Shown here: positions 59,075-64,000 of the stretch, piece by piece
Position numbering within the stretch: position 1 is the stretch's first letter
Layout: every line of letters starts with the position of its first letter
Assembly (NCBI GenBank): GCA_044361535.1
Contig: JBIKIQ010000011.1
Span: forward strand, 51,449 to 115,448
DNA from: UBA952 sp044361535
GTDB taxonomy: Bacteria; Bacteroidota; Bacteroidia; Flavobacteriales_D; Crocinitomicaceae
Reading direction: 5' to 3'
DNA: 64,000 bases
Position numbers and translations under genes: made by a program
The notes under the pieces: model-generated
Told to the model about the DNA's origin: nothing
Database searches by the model: none
What the model saw: the letters and a program-made list of their open reading frames with translations, nothing else

Positions 59075-60865
59075 TCACGGTTTTTTCTTAACCACCTTCA
59101 TCTCAACTCGTCGATTCAATTGATTTTGTGCTCTTGTACATTTATCGCCATTTGTACATTCGTTCACGAGTTTGGTTAATCCATAAGCAGTTGCTTGAAT
59201 TCGATTGGCATCAATTCCATTTTTCTGCAAGTATTTAATTACTGAATTATTTCTATTTTGTGATAAAACCATGTTGTAATCAGGTGTTCCATAACTATCT
59301 GTATGACCTCCAATCACCAGTATGGATGATGGATTTTTGGTGAGTTCTGCTTTCACTTGTTCCATTTTATCCTTTTCGTTTTCGCGAATAAAATACTTAT
59401 CGAAATCAAAATAGATGATGAAATCAATACCATCCTTAGTTGTGTAACCAAGTGAATCTACAAAAGAATCAAAGTCATTAACAATAGAAGGAGAAGGAAT
59501 GGAATCGACATCTTTTTTCTCCTCCTTTGCTAAAATCACAGTATCTTTCTTTTCTTTCCACCCAATGATATAATCACTGATAATTAGGTTAGTATCTTTC
59601 AAAATACTGAAATCAAAATAAAGAATATCATCATCACCCACATTTTTTGTTTTTCGATTTGAACTGAAATACCCTTGCTTATTGTTTTTTAGAAGTAATA
59701 TTCCAATATCATCATACGAGGAATTTATCGGTTGTTTAATTACGTGTGCTTGTGCAAATCCATTATCCGTTTTTTTTGCTACGCACAAATCAAAACCACC
59801 AAAGCCTGCATAACCATCGGATGAAAAATAGATATTTCCATCTTTGTCAAGCGAAGGAAAATTCTCATTGTTAATCGTATTGATATGCTTACCAGCATTG
59901 ATAGGTTTGCTCCAAGAACCATTTATAAATTCAGAAAAATAAATATCCGTACCACCATAGCCGGAAGTCATATCTGATACGAAATAAAGTTTTTTTCCAT
60001 CAGATGATAGACAAGGATTTCCCAATGAATATTGGTCACTATTATGCGTAAATGCTTTCGCTTTTTGCCATTTGCCATTTTGATAAACAGAGCTAAATAA
60101 CTTAATTCGCTCAATTTCAATTTCTTTGCGGTCTTTTCCTTGGAGAAATTTATCAACACGAGAAAAATACATGGTATCGTTATTTTTGGAGAAGCAAACA
60201 GGTCCATCATGATATCTTCGATTGATTTTTTTTTGCCCAAAAGGTTCAACTTCTAGTAGATTATTCCCGTCAGATTCAATTTTTGAACTATATAAATCAT
60301 AATAGAATTGGCCATTCCATCCGTTTTTTCTGCGATGCGTTTTTGATTTTCTGGATGAAGTAAAAACCACGGAATTTTCAAATATAACGGGGCTAAAATC
60401 AGAAAATTCGGTATTGCAAAAAACCATATTTTCGATTACTAATGGTTGATCAGATTTTGCGTCATCTTCCATAATTTGCCAGGATTTCTGAATTTGTGGA
60501 ATTCGTGGATCATGAGGACTTAAAACTTGAAAGTTCATAAATGCTTGCCGTGATTTTTCATGCAGTCCATTTGTTCGCAAAACTTGTCCGTAATGGTAAT
60601 AAAATTCAGGATCAGAATATCGGCCATAAGCATTCACATGATCGTATGCATCTTGTTCTTCCGCTTTAAAATTGTTCATTTTTCGGTAGCATTCACCAAG
60701 TTTGAAATAATCATCTGCATTCGGATTTTTAGCTACTTTTTTTTCGAAAAGTTTAGCCGCTTTATAGTAGTCCCAATGGTCAAATTTCCGATCTGATTTA
60801 GAAGTTTGCCCTTCTGCAATAAAGCCAATGAAGGGAAAAAATAGGATTAAAAATAGATTTTTCAT
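59075..60865 (-). CDS. OmpA family protein with TPR and PD40 repeats (PorE-like)
   Basis: A 596-residue protein. Signal peptide ends near residue 19 (IAEGQ). TPR-like helices cover about 25-105 (AAKLFEKKVAKNPNADDYFKLGE). A PD40/beta-propeller region is at about 145-420 (NPCLSSDGKKLYFVSD; FPSLDKDGNIYFSSDGYAGFGG). A linker precedes the OmpA-like peptidoglycan-binding domain (about 475-590): IYFDFDKYFIREN, VIGGHTDSYGTPDYN and NQLNRRVEMKV. The layout matches PorE-type proteins of the T9SS trans-envelope machinery. It follows the PorP/SprF gene by 15 bases. Confidence 0.9.
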   Translation of the reverse strand: MKNLFLILFFPFIGFIAEGQTSKSDRKFDHWDYYKAAKLFEKKVAKNPNADDYFKLGECYRKMNNFKAEEQDAYDHVNAYGRYSDPEFYYHYGQVLRTNGLHEKSRQAFMNFQVLSPHDPRIPQIQKSWQIMEDDAKSDQPLVIENMVFCNTEFSDFSPVIFENSVVFTSSRKSKTHRRKNGWNGQFYYDLYSSKIESDGNNLLEVEPFGQKKINRRYHDGPVCFSKNNDTMYFSRVDKFLQGKDRKEIEIERIKLFSSVYQNGKWQKAKAFTHNSDQYSLGNPCLSSDGKKLYFVSDMTSGYGGTDIYFSEFINGSWSKPINAGKHINTINNENFPSLDKDGNIYFSSDGYAGFGGFDLCVAKKTDNGFAQAHVIKQPINSSYDDIGILLLKNNKQGYFSSNRKTKNVGDDDILYFDFSILKDTNLIISDYIIGWKEKKDTVILAKEEKKDVDSIPSPSIVNDFDSFVDSLGYTTKDGIDFIIYFDFDKYFIRENEKDKMEQVKAELTKNPSSILVIGGHTDSYGTPDYNMVLSQNRNNSVIKYLQKNGIDANRIQATAYGLTKLVNECTNGDKCTRAQNQLNRRVEMKVVKKKP

Positions 60866-60880
60866 GATAAAGATTTTAAA

Positions 60881-61825
60881 TTAAAAAAATCGAGGATTGG
60901 ACATTTTGGTTTTCGTTGGACTTAAATCCCATCCGAGCATAATTTCATGTGTTCCACTGTTGTATTTGCCGGTTTGATTTAGGTAATAATCGTATGAATA
61001 GGCTAATCGAAGTAGATTTGAAAACTCAAATTGAACTAATGCAACCAACATATTGTCAGACCCGTTCATATTAATTCGATCCCCATATCTATATCCCAAT
61101 CCAAAGTAGTAGCGCTTATTAAAAATGGCTGTGGCATTCAAGTCAAATACAGTTGGTGAAGCTTGGACGTATTTAACTAATAGGGAAGGGCGAATATCAA
61201 AGGCAGTATTAATAGGTAAAACTATTCCCGTGGTTAAAAAATATTGCCTGAAAAATCGTGCTTTGTCAGATCCTGCCACATCCGTAAAACCAAACTTTGA
61301 TTCCATTAGGTGATTGGAGCTAAGTCCTGCATAAAAGCGTTTTTGGTAAAAATACATACCAAATGCGGCATCCGGAACCCAACTATTTGCAGGATTATCG
61401 GTAAATGACAAATCGTTTGGGTTTTCAACATGAATGCGATCCCATTTGATATTCAAATTGTTGAGCATGCCAGTTACTCCAAGTGATAATTTTGCGTTTT
61501 TGGTCACCGGGATATGATAAGCATAGGTCAAATTAATCCCCGTATTTCGCATCGGGCCTGTACGGTCATTATAGACTTGAAGTCCGAGGCCTACATTTGA
61601 AAATGGAATTGCACTGTGTAGATTAATCGATTGTGTGTTTGGTGCATCAGGCATATTCGCCCACTGATTTCTATTGACAATGGTTCCTGAAAAGGTTTCT
61701 CTACTGCCAGCATAACCCGGATTAATATACATGGGATTAAAAAAGTACATGGAGAAACTGGCGTCTTGTTGTGCCTGCACCATCGACGAAATGATGATTG
61801 TACAGATGATGATTGTTGTTTTCAT
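60881..61825 (-). CDS. PorP/SprF family T9SS outer-membrane protein
   Basis: A 314-residue beta-barrel: signal peptide ends near residue 18 (VQAQ), then QDASFSMYFFNPMYINPGYAGSR, the PorP/SprF N-terminal signature, and RNQWANMPDAPNTQ. Strands alternate through to the end (LLRLAYSYDYYLNQTG; GTHEIMLGWDL). PorP/SprF proteins are partners of large CHU_C cargo proteins in T9SS delivery to the surface. Here the cargo gene lies just upstream on the same strand (stop at 61946), and the PorE-like gene lies just downstream. Confidence 0.92.
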   Translation of the reverse strand: MKTTIIICTIIISSMVQAQQDASFSMYFFNPMYINPGYAGSRETFSGTIVNRNQWANMPDAPNTQSINLHSAIPFSNVGLGLQVYNDRTGPMRNTGINLTYAYHIPVTKNAKLSLGVTGMLNNLNIKWDRIHVENPNDLSFTDNPANSWVPDAAFGMYFYQKRFYAGLSSNHLMESKFGFTDVAGSDKARFFRQYFLTTGIVLPINTAFDIRPSLLVKYVQASPTVFDLNATAIFNKRYYFGLGYRYGDRINMNGSDNMLVALVQFEFSNLLRLAYSYDYYLNQTGKYNSGTHEIMLGWDLSPTKTKMSNPRFF

Positions 61826-61890
61826 AATGTTCTATTTGTTGTGTTCATGATTCTTTTGATAAGCTTGTGTTTTCTGATTCTCATCGCATC

Positions 61891-61933
61891 TCTCCGCTCG
61901 ATCAACTGGTTTTTTACAGAGCATCGAGCGGAG
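61891..61933. repeat. Intergenic inverted repeat (REP-like), possible terminator
   Basis: CTCCGCTCGAT (61892-61902) and ATCGAGCGGAG (61923-61933) are perfect 11-bp inverted repeats with a 20-base loop that includes TTTTTT. GAGAT/ATCTC flanks extend the pairing imperfectly. The GC-rich arms stand out against the AT-rich background. It lies between the cargo gene and PorP/SprF on the minus strand. Confidence 0.6.
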
Positions 61934-61945
61934 CCGAGATACGAT

Positions 61946-64000
61946 TTACCTCTTAATAAATACCCATCCACGTTTTTCTTCATTGTTATATTCAATTATG
62001 TAGAAGTAGGTTCCGTCAGATAGTTCGTCACCTCTTACATTTTTCCCTTCAAAACGATTAATATCATTATCATAGTTTTCTGTAATCCACACTTCATTTC
62101 CCCAGCGATTAATGATAGTTACCTTATTATCAGCGAAGTAATTTAGGATTGGGATATTCCAATAATCATTTTTTCCATCATCGTTTGGTGAAAATCCGTT
62201 GTAAAAATCAACCTCAACTAGTGAAGTCACTAGATTAACTGTTGTATCTGAACCGCAATTACTTGTTGCAATTAGCATGACTTCAAACTCACCCGAAGAA
62301 GTATATTGATGGTAAGGGCTATTCTCGTATGACGTTTGATTGTCATCGAAATTCCACACGTATGAATTAGAACTAGTTGATAGATTTATAAAATTAAACT
62401 CATTTTGATTTATAGAATTCACTTGGAAAGAAGCATTTGGTAGGGCAATTAATTTAAGTTTAGTAACCACAACCGAGTCACATCCAAAACTAGTTGATAA
62501 GGTATCGTAATAAAATCCGCTAGTTGATACAAAATTGCCTCCTAAGAAAATGCTGTCACCTTCACATATAGAAGTATTGACCAAATTATCTTTATTGGGA
62601 TGTACCGTTAGTATTGTGTTTACAATGGAATCACAACCAGTTACAGTTTGCATTGTATCAGAATATGAACCCGTACTGGTAAGCAATAGTTCTCCGAACA
62701 AGTATTGTGTTCCTTCGCAAATTGAAACATAGTTTGTTGTTTCAAAAACCTGATGAACAAGTAGGTTTATTTGCTGAACGGAATCACAACCTGTTGATGT
62801 TGAAATTGTATTGTAATACGTACCCGTTTCTGAAATATAAGATCCACCAATGTTTAAACTATCTCCTTGACATATAGCAGTATTTACTATTTGAAACGAG
62901 GATGGATTGACTATTAAACTAGTTGTCAATATTGAGTCGCAACCAAACTGAGTCGTTAGATTTTGGGTGTAGGTTCCTTCAAAATATTGGTATTGCCCAT
63001 TGATTAAGGCACTATCGCCCTCGCAAATTGTAATCGTTGTATTTGTGTTAAAAGTAGGATTTACACTTAGTACATTATAAACTGTCGAATCGCATCCCGT
63101 TGCAGTTTGAAGGCTGTCTATGTAAATACCGGGTGTGGTTCGAATTGATCCAGCTAAGATTATACTTTCACCTTGACAAATAGAATGATAGGATGATACT
63201 AAGTGACCGGGATTTACGATTAACGTAGTTCTCAAAACTGAATCACAGCCTTTGTTTGTTGAAAGTGTATCGAAATAGATGCCGGCAGTCGTTTGATTTG
63301 ATCCACCCAATAAAATACTTTCCCCTTGACAAATTTCTGCAGAAAGGTTAGTCAAATAGGTTGGATTGACAATCAATGTAGTTCTCAAAACTGAGTCACA
63401 GCCCTTGTTTGTTGAAAGTGTATCGAAGTAGATTCCGGCAGTTGTTTGGTTTGCACCACCCAACAAAATACTTTCCCCTTGACAGATTTCAGCTGATAGG
63501 TTGGTTAAATAAATTGGATTTACGATTAACGTAGTTCTCAAAACTGAATCACAGCCTTTGTTTGTTGAAAGTGTATCGAAATAGATGCCGGCAGTCGTTT
63601 GATTTGATCCACCCAATAAAATACTTTCCCCTTGACAAATTTCTGCAGAAAGGTTAGTCAAATAGGTTGGATTGACAATCAATGTAGTTCTCAATACAGA
63701 ATCACAACCTTTGTTAGTCGAAAGTGTATCGAAGTAAATTCCAGCTGTTGTTTGATTTGCACCACCTAACAGGATACTTTCTCCTTGACAAATTTCCGCA
63801 GAAAGATTGGTCAAATAGGTTGGATTAACAATTAACGTAGTTCTCAAAACTGAATCACAGCCTTTGTTTGTTGAAAGTGTATCGAAATAGATGCCGGCAG
63901 TCGTTTGATTTGATCCACCCAATAAAATACTTTCCCCTTGACAAATTTCTGCAGAAAGGTTAGTCAAATAGGTTGGATTGACAATCAATGTAGTTCTCAA
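61946..64000 (-). CDS. Giant repeat-rich CHU_C adhesin (partial, N-terminus beyond window)
   Basis: At least 684 residues with no start inside the window. Ten tandem domains of about 51 residues are visible, each with a cysteine pair in IC(Q/E)GxS and GCDS. The five nearest the window edge are almost identical (SAEICQGESILLGG), alternating S and A before NQTT; the five nearer the C-terminus have diverged. A PKD-like domain follows (VWNFDDNQTSYENSPYHQY), then a CHU_C domain (FYNGFSPNDDGKNDYWN; IINRWGNEVW). It is probably T9SS type B cargo and a surface adhesin. The 306-bp dimer repeats in the DNA at 63219, 63525 and 63831. Confidence 0.88.
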   Translation of the reverse strand: MRTTLIVNPTYLTNLSAEICQGESILLGGSNQTTAGIYFDTLSTNKGCDSVLRTTLIVNPTYLTNLSAEICQGESILLGGANQTTAGIYFDTLSTNKGCDSVLRTTLIVNPTYLTNLSAEICQGESILLGGSNQTTAGIYFDTLSTNKGCDSVLRTTLIVNPIYLTNLSAEICQGESILLGGANQTTAGIYFDTLSTNKGCDSVLRTTLIVNPTYLTNLSAEICQGESILLGGSNQTTAGIYFDTLSTNKGCDSVLRTTLIVNPGHLVSSYHSICQGESIILAGSIRTTPGIYIDSLQTATGCDSTVYNVLSVNPTFNTNTTITICEGDSALINGQYQYFEGTYTQNLTTQFGCDSILTTSLIVNPSSFQIVNTAICQGDSLNIGGSYISETGTYYNTISTSTGCDSVQQINLLVHQVFETTNYVSICEGTQYLFGELLLTSTGSYSDTMQTVTGCDSIVNTILTVHPNKDNLVNTSICEGDSIFLGGNFVSTSGFYYDTLSTSFGCDSVVVTKLKLIALPNASFQVNSINQNEFNFINLSTSSNSYVWNFDDNQTSYENSPYHQYTSSGEFEVMLIATSNCGSDTTVNLVTSLVEVDFYNGFSPNDDGKNDYWNIPILNYFADNKVTIINRWGNEVWITENYDNDINRFEGKNVRGDELSDGTYFYIIEYNNEEKRGWVFIKR

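Noticed and set aside
63219..64000. Non-coding tandem repeat or CRISPR
   Set aside because: The repeats keep one open reading frame and encode a 51-residue domain with conserved cysteines, so they are coding.
1..64000. tRNA, rRNA or tmRNA genes
   Set aside because: No cloverleaf with a T-loop GTTCRA and matching acceptor stem was found by reading; structured GC-rich segments are limited to the hairpins listed. A tRNA search program would be decisive.

Overview
The window comes from a low-GC member of the Bacteroidota, most likely order Flavobacteriales. A Crocinitomicaceae/Fluviicola-like organism is possible but not proven from this sequence alone. The evidence is the type IX secretion (T9SS) and gliding-type proteins (CHU_C C-terminal domains, a PorP/SprF protein, an OmpA/PD40 protein, a type A sorting domain), Bacteroidota-only families (DUF4295, DUF4835, DUF4197, GSCFA), and promoters of the Bacteroidota form TTTG-N19/20-TAnnTTTG. 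No rRNA, tRNA, integrase or recognisable insertion sequence was found. No gene-free stretch exceeds 300 bases; the longest is 245 bases at 55358-55602.

Layout. 1-5660: surface and envelope genes (a partial helix-hairpin-helix protein, a PorV-like barrel, a stand-alone CHU_C-type protein, small lipoproteins and a secreted esterase). 5758-8332: rpmB-rpmG-DUF4295, a terminator, ftsY and a TraB/GumN protein. 8520-11141: alaS. 11133-19592: a surface glycan locus (flippase, two GT2 glycosyltransferases, LicD, two methyltransferases, YfhO). 19762-25697: a TonB-dependent receptor, then a minus-strand run with rluB and a YraN nuclease-like protein. 25778-35735: a transsulfuration enzyme, DUF3109, the rimP-nusA-infB operon behind a promoter and a leader hairpin, mtnA-pth, a nucleoside phosphorylase and DUF4197. 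35743-38406: a large CHU_C protein. 38560-50119: a long plus-strand housekeeping run (nrnA, two FKBP lipoproteins, M23/LysM, bamD, rpoZ, coaBC, DUF4835, recN, GSCFA, fba, accD). 50515-56600: a photolyase/cryptochrome cluster. 56698-58958: DinB, NAD(P)HX repair and a small isomerase-like protein. 59075-64000: OmpA/PD40, PorP/SprF and a repeat-rich CHU_C adhesin cut by the window edge.

The most unusual locus lies inside the photolyase cluster. Six genes there look like one light-damage module: a degenerate short-chain dehydrogenase, a 48-residue DUF2256 protein, an FeS-type (6-4) photolyase-like protein with all four cluster cysteines, a DASH cryptochrome, a TIGR03643 protein and a flavin reductase. 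The module is split by an opposite-strand AAA+ ATPase with a central helix-turn-helix-like region and a C-terminal PD-(D/E)XK-like domain (AAA_14/DUF4143 type). Directly upstream of this ATPase are eight copies of the 9-bp core TTACTCAAT, spaced exactly 22 bp apart, with variable 13-bp linkers. The array looks like iterons or operators for the ATPase itself. I consider this ATPase plus array the best candidate for an undescribed system.

Gene packing is tight. Three convergent gene pairs overlap by exactly 4 bp through interleaved stop codons (TTAA or CTAA), and many co-directional pairs overlap by ATGA or TAATG.
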